Positions 1 to 8,595 of a stretch of 64,000 bases of DNA are shown one piece after another. Source of the DNA: Micromonospora sp. FIMYZ51 (GTDB lineage: Bacteria; Actinomycetota; Actinomycetes; Mycobacteriales; Micromonosporaceae). A program made the translations under genes and the position numbers. Every line of letters starts with the position of its first letter. Within the stretch, counting starts at the first letter, position 1. The stretch spans positions 5,022,001 to 5,086,000 of the forward strand of contig NZ_CP134706.1 of assembly GCF_038246755.1 (NCBI RefSeq). The letters are read 5' to 3'. The notes beneath the pieces are model-generated. The model saw only the letters and a program-made list of their open reading frames with translations, ran no database searches and was not told the origin of the DNA.

Positions 1-3000
1 AAGGTGCGGTGGTCCCACAGGTGCGGGAAGGCCGCGCGCTGGGCCTCGGTGAGCCCGTTGCGCTGCGCGGTCAACGGCAGCGAGGTGTACGTGCCGACCA
101 GCTCGCCGTCGACCACCCGCACCCCGCCGGCCGGCGCGCTCACCAGCGCGTACGCCTTGCCGTCAGTGGGGCCGGTGCGCCAGGCGACGGTGGACCGGTC
201 GATCCAGTGCGCCCGCTGCTTGTCGATGTCGGTGTCCGGGCCGGCGCCGGTGGCCGTGGACGGCAGCAGCCGGCCCGGCGTCGCGGCGAGCAGCCAGACC
301 TCGCGGCCGGCGTCGGTGAAGTCGAGCCGCTGGTCCTGCGGCAGGTCCTTCTCGTCGCCGGAATGGATGATGTAGCTGAGCCCGGTCGCGCCCTCGGCCA
401 GCGGCACCCGGAACTCGGCGCCGAACGAGTCGATCCGGGTCGGCGGCAGCGGCCGGGACCAGTCGGTGGGGCTGGCCGCGCCGTCCCAGACGTGCAGGCC
501 CCAGCCGTCGTAGTCGCCGTCCGGCCGGTGGTAGTGGAGCACCGCCACGCCCTCCTCGACCGGCGGAGCCGGCTCACCGGCGGCCTCCTCCCGGCTCTGG
601 TAGGTGGCCGGGTCGCCCTGCTTGACCCAGACCTCGCCGGTCTGCGTGACGTCCACCGTCCGGTCGTTCTCGACATCCTTGTTGCCGTCGGCGTCGACCA
701 CCAGGAAACCGACGGACTTGGCGCCCGGCTTCAGCTTGACCCAGGCGAACCGCCCGTACGCGTCGGTGCCGGCGAACGGCTGGCCCTGCGGCCACTCGGT
801 GGCGTACGCCGGGTCGATGTCGCCCCAGGCGTACAGCCCCCACTCGGCGTAGTCGCCGTCCGGCCGCTGGTGGTGCACCACCAGCCAGTCCCGGGACGAG
901 CCGACCTGCTCGGGCGTACCGACTGTGGTGGTGGACCGGGCGGTCGCGGTGCGGCCCCGGCCGTCGCGGACCGCCGCCAGGTACTCGATCCTGGTGCCGG
1001 CGGCCAGGCCGGTCAGGTCGTGGTGCACGGTGTACGGCGCGCGGTGCGCCGAACCGAGCAGGGTCCACTTTCCGCCCGCGACCCGGGCCGCCATCGTGAC
1101 GGTGGCCAGCGGATCTCCGGTGACCTGGGCGGTCACCTCGGCCCGGGTGGCCGGCGGCGCGTCCGGGGCGGTGATGGTGACGGCCGGCTTGGCGCCGGGC
1201 AGCGCCACCGGCTTGCCGGCCCGGTGCACCACCGCCGACAGCGGCGGCACGGTCAGCGTCAGCTTTCCGTCGCCGGCAGCGGCCGACCGAGCGGTGGCGC
1301 CGTGAATGCCGGTGAAGGTGGCGCCGGGCGACCAGGTGTCCACCGTGACAGTCTGCGCGGTCGCGGCGTTGTTGACCGCCACCAGGTACTCGGTGCGGTT
1401 ACCCGGATCGAACCGGGAGAAGGCGAAGACGCCGGGGCCGTCGGCCGCGTACCGGGTGACCTGCACGCCGTCACGCAGCGCCGGGTGTGCCTGGCGCAGC
1501 CGGCCCAGCTCGGCGATGGTCCGGTAGATCGGGTGGGTGCGGTCGAACTGGTCCTGCGCGTGGGTGCGGTCGGTGCCGAGCAGGTCGTCGTCGAGGTAGT
1601 CCGGGGTCCGCGCGGCGAACATCGGCTGCCGGGCGTCCTTGTCCCCACCGGCGCCGGTGAAACCCTGCTCGTCGCCGGAGTAGATCACCGGCTGGCCACG
1701 GGTGAGGAACATCAGCTCGTGGGCGAGTTGGTCGCGGCGCAGGTGGGTGGCCGGGTCCGTGGGGCCGCTGGCGATGAACGAGCCGATCCGGCCCATGTCG
1801 TGGTTGCCGAGGAAGGTGGTCAGCCGGCCGGCGTGGGTGTCCCGGGCGGCGTACAGGTCGTCGCGGGCGTACAGGTCGGCAAGCGCCTTGGCGGAGCCGT
1901 TGTTCGCCGTGTAGCCGCGCGCCGCCTCCTGGAAGCCGAAGTCCAGGGTGGCGTCCAGCCCACCCTGGCGGACGTAGTCGGAGCTGATCTCCGGGTCGGC
2001 GCTGTAGACCTCGCCGAACATGAAGAAGTCCGGCTTGCCGGCGCGCGTCGCGGCCTGGTTGATCCCCTGGCTGAACTGCGGCCAGAAGTCCATGTTCACG
2101 TGTTTGACGGTGTCCAGCCGGAAGCCGTCCACCCCGGTGTCGCGTACCCAGTCGGCGTAGATCTTCGTCATCCCCCGGACCACCTCGGGACGCTCGGTCC
2201 ACAGGTCGTCCAGGCCGAAGAAGTCGCCGTACTCGCTGTTCTCGCCGACGAACGTGGAGTCACCACGGTTGTGGTACATGGTCGGGTCGTTGAGCCAGCC
2301 GGGCACCTTGACCTTCGCGTCGGCCGGGGTCGCGAACGTCGGGGTGTACGGGAACGAGTCCCGGTTCACCTGCGGAAATGCCCTGCTGCCGTCGGCGTGG
2401 TTGCGGTCCTCGAAGGGCCGGCCCGAAGCGTCGCGGTACGGCGCGGTCGCCTTGTCGACGTAGCTGTACCGGTCCTGCGCGTAGGTGATGACGTCGGCGG
2501 TGTGGTTGACGATGACGTCGAGGTAGACCTTGATCCCGCGCCGGTGCGCGAGCCGGACCAGCTTCTTCAGCTCGGCGGCGCTGCCGAAGTGGGGGTCGAC
2601 CTGGGTGAAGTCGGTGATCCAGTAACCGTGGTAGCCGGCCGAGACGTCGTCGCCCTTGCCCTGTACGGGTCGGTTCTTGAACACCGGGGCGAGCCAGATG
2701 GCGGTGGTGCCGAGCCCCTCGATGTAGTCCAGCCGGTCGATCAGCCCCTTGAGGTCGCCGCCCTGGTAGAAGCCCTTGTCCGTGGGGTCGTAGCCGGTAC
2801 GCAGCCGGTCTCCGGTCAGGCCGCCCCGGTCGTTGCGCGGGTCACCGTTGGCGAACCGGTCCGGCAGGACGAAGTAGAACTGCTCGGCCCGTGCCCGGTT
2901 GGCGCCGGCCGCCAGCAGCGCGGCAGCGGAGGGCTGAGTGGACCAGGTGACGGCTCCGGTGGCAGCGGGCGCGGCCTGGGCGGGACCGGTCGGATGCACC

Positions 3001-3083
3001 GCCACCGGCGTACCGACCAGGGTGAGGGTGAGTAGGAAGACGAGGGCGAGCACGGCCTTGCGGGGTATCGGCGGGGGTTTCAT
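1..3083 (-). CDS. Secreted amylase-pullulanase (N-terminal about 1,027 residues; C-terminus outside window)
   Basis: Extracellular starch/glycogen-degrading enzyme. ATG at 3083 is preceded by AGAGGAAGG. A Sec signal peptide (residues about 1-38) is followed by a GH13 alpha-amylase catalytic domain with region I DVIVNHT, nucleophile Asp324 (GFRLDTVKH), acid/base Glu358 (FMFGEVY) and Asp429 (LGNHDMGR). Then come a beta-sandwich and two CBM41/PUD domains (starting VVHHQRPDGDYAEWG and LHYHRPDGDYDGWG), and the start of a pullulanase N-domain (AHWIDRSTVAW ... FPHLW), where the window ends. This order matches actinobacterial pullulanase-type alpha-1,6-glucosidases, in which an amylase domain is fused ahead of a pullulanase domain; that the second catalytic domain exists beyond the edge is inference. 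The frame stays open to base 1. A promoter with maltose-type repeats lies just upstream. Confidence 0.9.
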   Translation of the reverse strand, partial: MKPPPIPRKAVLALVFLLTLTLVGTPVAVHPTGPAQAAPAATGAVTWSTQPSAAALLAAGANRARAEQFYFVLPDRFANGDPRNDRGGLTGDRLRTGYDPTDKGFYQGGDLKGLIDRLDYIEGLGTTAIWLAPVFKNRPVQGKGDDVSAGYHGYWITDFTQVDPHFGSAAELKKLVRLAHRRGIKVYLDVIVNHTADVITYAQDRYSYVDKATAPYRDASGRPFEDRNHADGSRAFPQVNRDSFPYTPTFATPADAKVKVPGWLNDPTMYHNRGDSTFVGENSEYGDFFGLDDLWTERPEVVRGMTKIYADWVRDTGVDGFRLDTVKHVNMDFWPQFSQGINQAATRAGKPDFFMFGEVYSADPEISSDYVRQGGLDATLDFGFQEAARGYTANNGSAKALADLYARDDLYAARDTHAGRLTTFLGNHDMGRIGSFIASGPTDPATHLRRDQLAHELMFLTRGQPVIYSGDEQGFTGAGGDKDARQPMFAARTPDYLDDDLLGTDRTHAQDQFDRTHPIYRTIAELGRLRQAHPALRDGVQVTRYAADGPGVFAFSRFDPGNRTEYLVAVNNAATAQTVTVDTWSPGATFTGIHGATARSAAAGDGKLTLTVPPLSAVVHRAGKPVALPGAKPAVTITAPDAPPATRAEVTAQVTGDPLATVTMAARVAGGKWTLLGSAHRAPYTVHHDLTGLAAGTRIEYLAAVRDGRGRTATARSTTTVGTPEQVGSSRDWLVVHHQRPDGDYAEWGLYAWGDIDPAYATEWPQGQPFAGTDAYGRFAWVKLKPGAKSVGFLVVDADGNKDVENDRTVDVTQTGEVWVKQGDPATYQSREEAAGEPAPPVEEGVAVLHYHRPDGDYDGWGLHVWDGAASPTDWSRPLPPTRIDSFGAEFRVPLAEGATGLSYIIHSGDEKDLPQDQRLDFTDAGREVWLLAATPGRLLPSTATGAGPDTDIDKQRAHWIDRSTVAWRTGPTDGKAYALVSAPAGGVRVVDGELVGTYTSLPLTAQRNGLTEAQRAAFPHLWDHRT

Positions 3084-3116
3084 CGACGGCCTTCCTCTGG
3101 TCGCTGATTGGCCCGC

Positions 3117-3145
3117 ACGCTAGCTCTTGCCGAAACATTCTGCAA
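3117..3145 (-). promoter_or_regulatory. Promoter of the amylase-pullulanase gene
   Basis: On the minus strand TTGCAG (3145-3140) and TAGCGT (3122-3117) are separated by exactly 17 bp, a good housekeeping-sigma pattern. The predicted start of transcription near 3110 leaves a short leader carrying the AGAGGAAGG ribosome-binding site. Confidence 0.55.
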
Positions 3146-3189
3146 TACCTTGCAAACACGGCCGCAACAACGCAGGTTCCTTGCGCAAG
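3141..3189. promoter_or_regulatory. Candidate maltose-regulator operator (TTGCA direct repeats plus CTTGCGCAAG palindrome)
   Basis: The minus strand reads TTTGCAAGGTATTGCA (3156-3141), two TTGCA repeats spaced one helical turn apart and overlapping the -35. A perfect CTTGCGCAAG palindrome lies at 3180-3189. Direct repeats of this TTGCA/CTTGCAG type are known in Streptomyces amylase and maltose promoters controlled by LacI-family MalR. No LacI gene is in this window, so the regulator is inferred. Confidence 0.45.
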
Positions 3190-3228
3190 ACGACCGGCTC
3201 GGGCCCGCTCCCTTGGCGTGCGCGCCGG

Positions 3229-3966
3229 TCAGCGGAGGATGCAGCTACGCCCGGAGACCGCGCAGCTCGCCGGGCGCGAACCGGCGGATTCGATGTGGAA
3301 GCGCAGCAGCACCGAGGAACCGGCGGCCAGGTTCGGGCCGCTGCGGTAGGTCAGGGTGCCACGCCGGTCCCTGAAAGTCCCTTGTGGAACACCTTCCAAC
3401 CACGCCGTGACCACCCGGCCACCCGGGTACGCCACCCGCGCCTCCCAATCCAGGTCGGCACGGGAGACGTTACGAATCGACAGCTCCCCGATGAAGCCCC
3501 CCGGGAACGTCTGGATCACCTGGTACCGCGCTTCCAGCGGCGGAGCGGCGGGCGGCGGGGCAGCCGGCGGCGGGGCGGCGGGGGCCCGCGTCGAAGGCTG
3601 CTGCGGTGGCGGCGCAACGCCGCTCGGAGGCTCGGGCACGACCGACGGCTCGGGCAGTGCCGACAGCGTCGCCGACGGGTTCGGCAGATCCGTCCGGCGC
3701 GGCGACAGGCCGGGCACGGCCGGTGCCGCCGCCTCCGCCTGCTCCTGCCCGGTGGAGGACGCCCGCTCCGCCGGCAGCGGCGGGGCCGCCCGCGGCGGTT
3801 CCGGCGGACCGGGATCGAACTCCGGTCCGGGAGCCCGGTACACGGTGGCCGCGATGACGAGCAGCACCATCATCGCGACGACTCCGACCGACACCAGGAT
3901 CCAGGGTGAGAAGGCAACGGTCGAGCCGTGCGGGAAATCTCGCGGAGCGCGGCGCATACCGGACAT
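3229..3966 (-). CDS. Membrane-anchored protein with CBM2-like C-terminal domain (paralogue 1)
   Basis: 245 aa. A short basic N-terminus (MSGMRRAPRD) precedes one membrane segment at residues about 20-43, then a Pro/Ala/Glu-rich extracellular stalk (about 45-140). The C-terminal domain (about 142-245) has the strand pattern of carbohydrate-binding module family 2 (GGFIGELSIRNVS, DWEARVAYPGGRVVTAW, LAAGSSVLLRF) and ends in a CX6C pair (CAVSGRSC). There is no catalytic domain, so a surface-exposed binding or adhesion role is likely; the ligand is unknown and the classical aromatic face is poorly conserved. The start could also be Met4. It is followed by a second protein of identical design, which points to tandem duplication. 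Confidence 0.7.
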   Translation of the reverse strand: MSGMRRAPRDFPHGSTVAFSPWILVSVGVVAMMVLLVIAATVYRAPGPEFDPGPPEPPRAAPPLPAERASSTGQEQAEAAAPAVPGLSPRRTDLPNPSATLSALPEPSVVPEPPSGVAPPPQQPSTRAPAAPPPAAPPPAAPPLEARYQVIQTFPGGFIGELSIRNVSRADLDWEARVAYPGGRVVTAWLEGVPQGTFRDRRGTLTYRSGPNLAAGSSVLLRFHIESAGSRPASCAVSGRSCILR

Positions 3967-4057
3967 GTCTCTCCTCAGCAGGCGGCCCGGCCAGCGTAAC
4001 GATCAAGAGCAGCACCCGGAAGTACCGGACGAAAACCCAGGATTCCTAACAGTACGC

Positions 4058-4816
4058 TCAGCCCGCCCCGCAGGCAGCCCCGTTGACCGTGCATTGTGTC
4101 GGGTACTCCCCGCCCCCGGTGCGAGTGACCCGCAGCTGCACCGTCTGCTGCGTTCCGGCAGCCAGCGACCTGCTGCCGCTGAGCAGGTATCTTCCGCCAC
4201 CCTTGATGCTCACCGAGACGCCGGGACCGCTGGAGGCACGCAGCCCGGCCACCTCGGCGGTGAAGGCCAGATCGACCCACCAGTCGACCGACCGGCCGGT
4301 GCCGTTGCGTACCACCAGCTCGGCCTGGAACGAGTCACCGTCGACACTTTGTAGTCGATAGCTGGCGGTCAGTACGCCCGAGCCGGTGGCCGACGGCGCA
4401 GCTGCGGGAGCGGTGGCGGCCGGCGGCCGACCAGCGGCCGGCGTCGGCGACCCGGTGCCGGCCGACGCCCGGGCCGACGGCGACGCCGTTGCCGAGGTGG
4501 TCGACGCGGTCGGTACCGCCGAAGGGCTGCCCGTCGGGACGACCGTCCCCGTCGGCGCCGCCGCGTCCGACGGGTCGACGGAGCCCGTGGCGTCCGGCGG
4601 GGCCGGGAGAACCATCGGCGGCCCGGGTGCCCACGCCGTAGGCCGCTCCGGTCCCCGGAACGACAGCATCGCCACCACCAGCAGCACCGCCAACACCGCG
4701 ACACCCACCAGGAGCACCACCCAGGGCGCCGAGGCGATCATCCTGGGCAACGCCCACCGGTGGGTCGTTTCGTCGGTCACTTCACCGGTCTGGTCGTCGG
4801 CCGGCCGCTCGGACAT
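4058..4816 (-). CDS. Membrane-anchored protein with CBM2-like C-terminal domain (paralogue 2)
   Basis: 252 aa from ATG 4816, chosen because a GGGGGACC ribosome-binding sequence lies just upstream; a longer reading to 4873 lacks one. A cytoplasmic acidic N-terminus is followed by a membrane segment (about residues 30-52, WVVLLVGVAVLAVLLVVAML), a long Pro/Ala/Thr/Ser stalk (about 53-150) and a CBM2-like beta domain. The domain ends with the same CX6C pair (CTVNGAAC) seen in the neighbouring paralogue. The two proteins share architecture more than sequence. The stalk and sandwich suggest a cell-surface binding protein, with no visible enzymatic residues. Confidence 0.7.
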   Translation of the reverse strand: MSERPADDQTGEVTDETTHRWALPRMIASAPWVVLLVGVAVLAVLLVVAMLSFRGPERPTAWAPGPPMVLPAPPDATGSVDPSDAAAPTGTVVPTGSPSAVPTASTTSATASPSARASAGTGSPTPAAGRPPAATAPAAAPSATGSGVLTASYRLQSVDGDSFQAELVVRNGTGRSVDWWVDLAFTAEVAGLRASSGPGVSVSIKGGGRYLLSGSRSLAAGTQQTVQLRVTRTGGGEYPTQCTVNGAACGAG

Positions 4817-4908
4817 AGGTCCCCCTGTCGTCACCGACGCGCAGCCTAGTGGACGGGCCGATCTCCGGGACAACTTGCGAGCACCGGCCGCAGCACCGGC
4901 ACGCCGGC

Positions 4909-5298
4909 TCAGCCCGTCCGGAGCACGGTGCAGATGAGCGGTCCGTCATCGGTGCTCCGCAGCAGGTAGCGGTAGCGCTCACCGGGCACCGACCGGCCCT
5001 GGCTGTCCAGGAACTCCCACCGCACGGCGACCATGGTGAGCAGGGCGGAAACCTGGTCCACCTGCTCGATGTCGGCGTGCGCGGCGACCAGTTCCCGCTC
5101 GGCGTACTCCGGTGCAGCGCCCACGAAGGACAGTGCCACCGCTGCCGGTGAGGTGAACGAGAAGCTGTAGGTGTCGGCGACCACCAGCCCCGGCAGGGCA
5201 TAGCAGCCGGCGATCGCGGGAAGGTCGCCAGCGGTCAGGGCCACGCCGTACCGGTCGAAGAAGTCGGTCAACGTGTCGAGGTCGGTGGAGGCAGTCAC
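4909..5298 (-). CDS. NTF2-like / SnoaL-like domain protein
   Basis: 129 aa, a single small cone-shaped NTF2-like domain: an N-terminal helix (TLTDFFDRYGVALTAGDLPAIAGCY), then a curved sheet (PGLVVADTYSFSFTSP, ALLTMVAVRWEFLDSQG, RYRYLLRST). Such domains act as small-molecule isomerases, binding proteins or dimerisation modules. No catalytic Asp/His set is clear here, so the function is unassigned. It lies between the CBM2-like pair and a papain-fold hydrolase on the same strand, 37 nt downstream of the latter, and may be cotranscribed with it. Confidence 0.65.
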   Translation of the reverse strand: MTASTDLDTLTDFFDRYGVALTAGDLPAIAGCYALPGLVVADTYSFSFTSPAAVALSFVGAAPEYAERELVAAHADIEQVDQVSALLTMVAVRWEFLDSQGRSVPGERYRYLLRSTDDGPLICTVLRTG

Positions 5299-5335
5299 GC
5301 GGCAAGCAATTGCCGGCCGCCGCGACGGTCAAACC

Positions 5336-6037
5336 TCAGCGGGGCGGAATCCGCACCTCGATCTCGCTGCCCAGCCGGGCACCGCCGGCCAGACCGAGGT
5401 CGTCACCGCTCCAGAAGCGTCCCGGGTCGTACCAGTTCGGCCGGCGGCCGGCGGGCAGCAGTCCCATCGCCTCGTAGGTGACCGCGACGACCTCGGCGCA
5501 GTACGCGGTCTCCAGGGCCCGGTCGGCCACCGGCTCAGCGTGCTGCCGGGGACCGGCCCCGGCGCGGTCCGGCCGCCGCAACGGTCGCGGCAACCGTGGG
5601 CTCGGCAACCGTGGGCTCGGCACCCGTCCGCGCAGCCACCGCCAGGCCAGCTGCGCGGTGGACGGGAAGGGCATGCCGTCCAGCCGGGCGATGGTCCGCA
5701 ACACCGAGCCTTCCATCTCCGGGTCGGCAGGCGGGTCGAGCTGACGCAGCCAGGCCCGCTGACCGTACCGGTTGGCCCAGACGCAGACCGCGTCCCGCAG
5801 GTCGTGCAGCTGCACACCGCGCTGGTGGGTGCCGGTCCACAGATCCGGCAGCGACCTGCCCAGCTCGGCGTGCCACATCAGCGGCGGCATGTCGTCAAGC
5901 ACGACCGCCATGCCCACGTGGTTGACCGGGCTGTTGGTGGTCAGCTGGATGGCCCGATCGGGCACGCTGCGCCCCCGGAAGACCCACACGTCGCCGGTAC
6001 GGGTCAGCTCCACCGCCTCGTCCAGGCTGATGCTCAT
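5336..6037 (-). CDS. Permuted papain-fold (YiiX/NlpC-P60-like) hydrolase
   Basis: 233 aa. In the circularly permuted papain fold the catalytic His precedes the Cys, as here: His40 in SPVNHVGMAV and Cys180 in YCAEVVAV. WHAELGRS and NRYGQRAWLRQL complete the typical YiiX/C92-like pattern. There is no signal peptide or membrane segment, so an intracellular amidase or lipid/acyl-thioester hydrolase is possible; the substrate is unknown. A Pro/Arg insertion (PSPRLPSPRLPRP, about residues 139-151) between the His and Cys halves is encoded by a 15-bp tandem repeat at 5591-5635. The start codon lies only 13 bp from that of the divergent small gene at 6051. Confidence 0.65.
   Translation of the reverse strand: MSISLDEAVELTRTGDVWVFRGRSVPDRAIQLTTNSPVNHVGMAVVLDDMPPLMWHAELGRSLPDLWTGTHQRGVQLHDLRDAVCVWANRYGQRAWLRQLDPPADPEMEGSVLRTIARLDGMPFPSTAQLAWRWLRGRVPSPRLPSPRLPRPLRRPDRAGAGPRQHAEPVADRALETAYCAEVVAVTYEAMGLLPAGRRPNWYDPGRFWSGDDLGLAGGARLGSEIEVRIPPR
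5591..5635. repeat. Three copies of a 15-bp in-frame tandem repeat
   Basis: Unit CAACCGTGGGCTCGG repeated with minor change, read on the minus strand as a PSPRL-type insertion. It keeps the frame of the papain-fold gene and lies in a loop between catalytic His and Cys. Confidence 0.7.
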
Positions 6038-6050
6038 GAGGGACTACCCT

Positions 6051-6245
6051 ATGCGCATGCGGCAACGGATGCGGTGGTGGAAGGTCCTCGGTCTGGCCGG
6101 ACTGGCCGGTGTCGCGGCGTCCGGCGTGGTGATCGCGCGGGCCGAGCGGCGGCGGCGCGCGTACACCCCGGAGGAGATCCGGGCCCGGCTGCGCGACCGG
6201 CACGCCGAGGTGACCTCGACCGCCCCGGCCGACGACGCCGACTGA
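6051..6245 (+). CDS. Small single-pass membrane protein
   Basis: 64 aa. The start ATG 6051 has TGAGGGA 7 nt upstream; an in-frame ATG at 6030 would place that motif inside the gene. A very basic N-terminus (MRMRQRMRWWK) precedes one hydrophobic segment (VLGLAGLAGVAASGVVIA, residues about 12-30), then RAERRRRAYTPEEIRARLRDRH, an amphipathic basic helix with an acidic end. It resembles short conserved actinobacterial membrane proteins of unknown function. Divergent from the papain-fold gene, convergent with the beta-helix gene (5 nt between stops). Confidence 0.6.
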   Translation: MRMRQRMRWWKVLGLAGLAGVAASGVVIARAERRRRAYTPEEIRARLRDRHAEVTSTAPADDAD

Positions 6246-6250
6246 GGCGC

Positions 6251-7924
6251 TCAGTCCACTTCGGTGTGATTGCGGTGCCAGCGACCGCCCTCCGGCCGCT
6301 GGTCCAGCCGCAGCGCTCCGTCGGCGTTGCCGGCGAGGTCGTTGTCCTCGACCCGGCAGGAGACACAGCTGCCCCGCTCGGTGACCCAGATGCCGTAGCT
6401 CTGGGTCGGTTCCGGACGGTTGTCCCAGATCCGGTTGCCGCGGATCGTTGCCGACTCCAGGTGCGCGTTGACGGTGATGCCGGCCCGGATCGGCGCTGCG
6501 GCGGGTAGCTCGTACGTTGCACCGGGCGGCGGGATGTCCTCGTTCCACGCGTTGTTCGCGTCCGGCCGCAGGTCAGCCAGGGCCAGGTCGGTGTCGGTGT
6601 TGCTGACCACCACCGCGACCCGGGAACCCACCCGCAACGTCTTGCCCCGGTGCCCGTCGGTCCGCCACGAGGCGGTGCGGTCCGTCATGCCGCGGCGGGC
6701 GTACCAGACCGAGTCGCCGGCCCCGGTCGCGGCCGGGTCGCACTGCCGGCCGTTGTTGCGGATCCGGTTGTCGACCACCACCGCGTCGATCATCGGCCGG
6801 TCGATCCGGATCGCGTCCAGTCCGTTGTCCCAGAAGTCGTTGCCGTCGATGACTATCTCCGAGGCCGGGAACTGATAGCCGTCGCCCAGGTTGTGCTGGT
6901 GATAGCCGTGCCCGCCGTTGCCGCTGATCCGGTTGCCCCGGATGGTGTACGAGCCGGGCGTGTTGCCCACGCTGACCCCGTCGCGTACGTTGCGGTCGAT
7001 CACGCAGTCGGTGAGGATGCCGCCCCGGCCGGCGACGCCCGCAGTGCCGTTACCGGAGATGTCGAAGCCAGCCTCCAGGTTGCCGGTGACCGTACAGGCC
7101 GAGACGATCAGGCCGTCGGCGCCCCAGTCGGAGATGCCGAACCGGTTGGCCTGGCTGTGGCAGCCGATGATGCGGTAACCACGCGGTGGCTCCCAGTACG
7201 GCTTCTGCAACTCAAGGAAGATCCCGTTGGTGCCGTTGCCAAGCGTGGTGCAGTTGGTGATGGTGCACCGCTCCACCGCTCCCCAGCCACCGATGCCGAT
7301 GCCGATACCCGCGCCGCCCATCTGCTCACCGTTGTCCAGCCGACCGCAGCCGACCACGACCACCCCGTCGATCAGGCAGTCCTGGAGGAAGTCACAACCC
7401 AGGCCGGTGGCACCGGTGTGGTGGATGTAGAGGTTGCGGAAGACTCCCCGGACCACGTACTGAAGGCCCAGCCCCTTGGCGAGATAGTTGTACTCCGCCA
7501 TGGCCACGCCGGAGCCGTCGATCTCGAAGTCGGCGAAGGTGCAGTCGGCGATGTGCCGGTCGCGGTCGGCGCCGTGCTGCACGGTGGTCCAGAAGGCCAG
7601 CGGCGTCGGGTCGGCCCGGTTGCCCTCGTTGCTCAGCATGAACCGGGTTGCTCCCGCTCCCGCGCCGAGCAGGGATACCCCGCTGCGCCAGACGGTGCCC
7701 GCGTCCCGGATCGAGTAGATCCCCGGCGGGCAGTAGATCACGCGCGCCCGCCCGTCGGCGGCGTACCCCTCCCCCAGGCGCTCCACCAGGGCCGACAACG
7801 CGGGCTGGTCGTTGGCCACCCCGTCGCCCTGAAGGCCGTAATCGCGCGCGTTGCACCACAGCGGCGCACCGGCGACCGGGGCCGGGCGCTCACGGCTGGC
7901 GGCGAGCTTGGCGTGCTGCCACAT
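6251..7924 (-). CDS. Right-handed parallel beta-helix protein (pectate-lyase-like superfamily 3)
   Basis: 557 aa, start preceded by GGGGGAGGA. The N-terminal motif DYGLQGDGVANDQPAL is the hallmark of the pectate-lyase 3/GH28-type family, followed by many irregular beta-helix coils (for example IRGNRISGNGGHGYH, VVDNRIRNNGRQCD, IRGNRIWDNRPE). There is no recognisable signal peptide (N-terminus MWQHAKLAASRERP), so a standard secreted pectinase is unlikely. It may be cytosolic, leave by another route, or act on polysaccharide or phage-like spike material. No metal-binding Asp triad typical of pectate lyases could be assigned. The stop is 5 nt from that of the small gene at 6051-6245. Confidence 0.75.
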   Translation of the reverse strand: MWQHAKLAASRERPAPVAGAPLWCNARDYGLQGDGVANDQPALSALVERLGEGYAADGRARVIYCPPGIYSIRDAGTVWRSGVSLLGAGAGATRFMLSNEGNRADPTPLAFWTTVQHGADRDRHIADCTFADFEIDGSGVAMAEYNYLAKGLGLQYVVRGVFRNLYIHHTGATGLGCDFLQDCLIDGVVVVGCGRLDNGEQMGGAGIGIGIGGWGAVERCTITNCTTLGNGTNGIFLELQKPYWEPPRGYRIIGCHSQANRFGISDWGADGLIVSACTVTGNLEAGFDISGNGTAGVAGRGGILTDCVIDRNVRDGVSVGNTPGSYTIRGNRISGNGGHGYHQHNLGDGYQFPASEIVIDGNDFWDNGLDAIRIDRPMIDAVVVDNRIRNNGRQCDPAATGAGDSVWYARRGMTDRTASWRTDGHRGKTLRVGSRVAVVVSNTDTDLALADLRPDANNAWNEDIPPPGATYELPAAAPIRAGITVNAHLESATIRGNRIWDNRPEPTQSYGIWVTERGSCVSCRVEDNDLAGNADGALRLDQRPEGGRWHRNHTEVD

Positions 7925-8129
7925 CCCACGTCCTCCCCCGCGTCAACCGCCCCGACCCGGCCCGCTTTCCCCCTCCTCCCACACGAAAACAGCCCTCATC
8001 CGCACGCATCCCGGGACGAAACACCCAGGCATGGGACACTTCCGCACCAAGACCCACGCGATCGGTACCGCGCGGCTGCGCCGTTCGGGGCGACGGCCAG
8101 CGCGGGACAGCTGCCTGTGCGACGGCGGG

Positions 8130-8325
8130 CGATTGACCGGTGCGGAGCCGCTGCCTGTGCGATGTTCAAGGCGATTGACCGGTGCGGAGCCGCTGTCGTG
8201 CGATGTTCGGGGCGATTCACCGGTGCGGAGCCGCTGTCGTGCGATGTTCGGGGCGATTCACCGGTGCGGAGCCGCTGCCTGTGCGATGTTCAGGGCGATT
8301 GACCGGTTCGGAGCCGCTGCCTGTG
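8130..8325. repeat. Minisatellite: about 4.7 copies of a 41/42-bp unit
   Basis: Units begin at 8130, 8172, 8213, 8254 and 8296, each starting CGATTGACCGGTGCGGAGCC or a one- or two-base variant; a partial unit (CTGCCTGTGCGA) sits at 8111. There are no unique spacers, so it is not a CRISPR array. It lies in a 671-bp stretch without a gene (7925-8595) that also holds the upstream region of the C39-like gene; I see no credible ORF there. Confidence 0.85.
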
Positions 8326-8595
8326 AGCCGGTGCACCCCGGCGGTGGAATGATGCCCCAGCCCGGGGCGTTGTACATGGCATACCGCGAGGGCTCCCCCG
8401 GCCCCGCCGCGCCACCTCCCGGAACCCGCTGGAATGCGGGACCCCCCGGGATCGTTACATCCCCCTGGACGCCCGAGCACCCCCCGCCAGGCGTACCCCC
8501 TGATCTTTCCCCGCACGGCAGCGCAGATCCCCATCCCCCACCGGACGGGTCGATCACCTGCCGCCACACCCCCGAACGGAAGGCGGAACCCCATC

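Noticed and set aside
9..3035. Plus-strand 1,008-codon open frame
   Set aside because: It is antisense to the amylase-pullulanase frame, lacks domains, and is rich in Arg/Gly/Val as expected for high-GC shadow frames.
8326..8595. Riboswitch (for example c-di-AMP type) before the C39-like gene
   Set aside because: I could not find the conserved cores of such riboswitches; only small hairpins such as CCCGC/GCGGG are visible.
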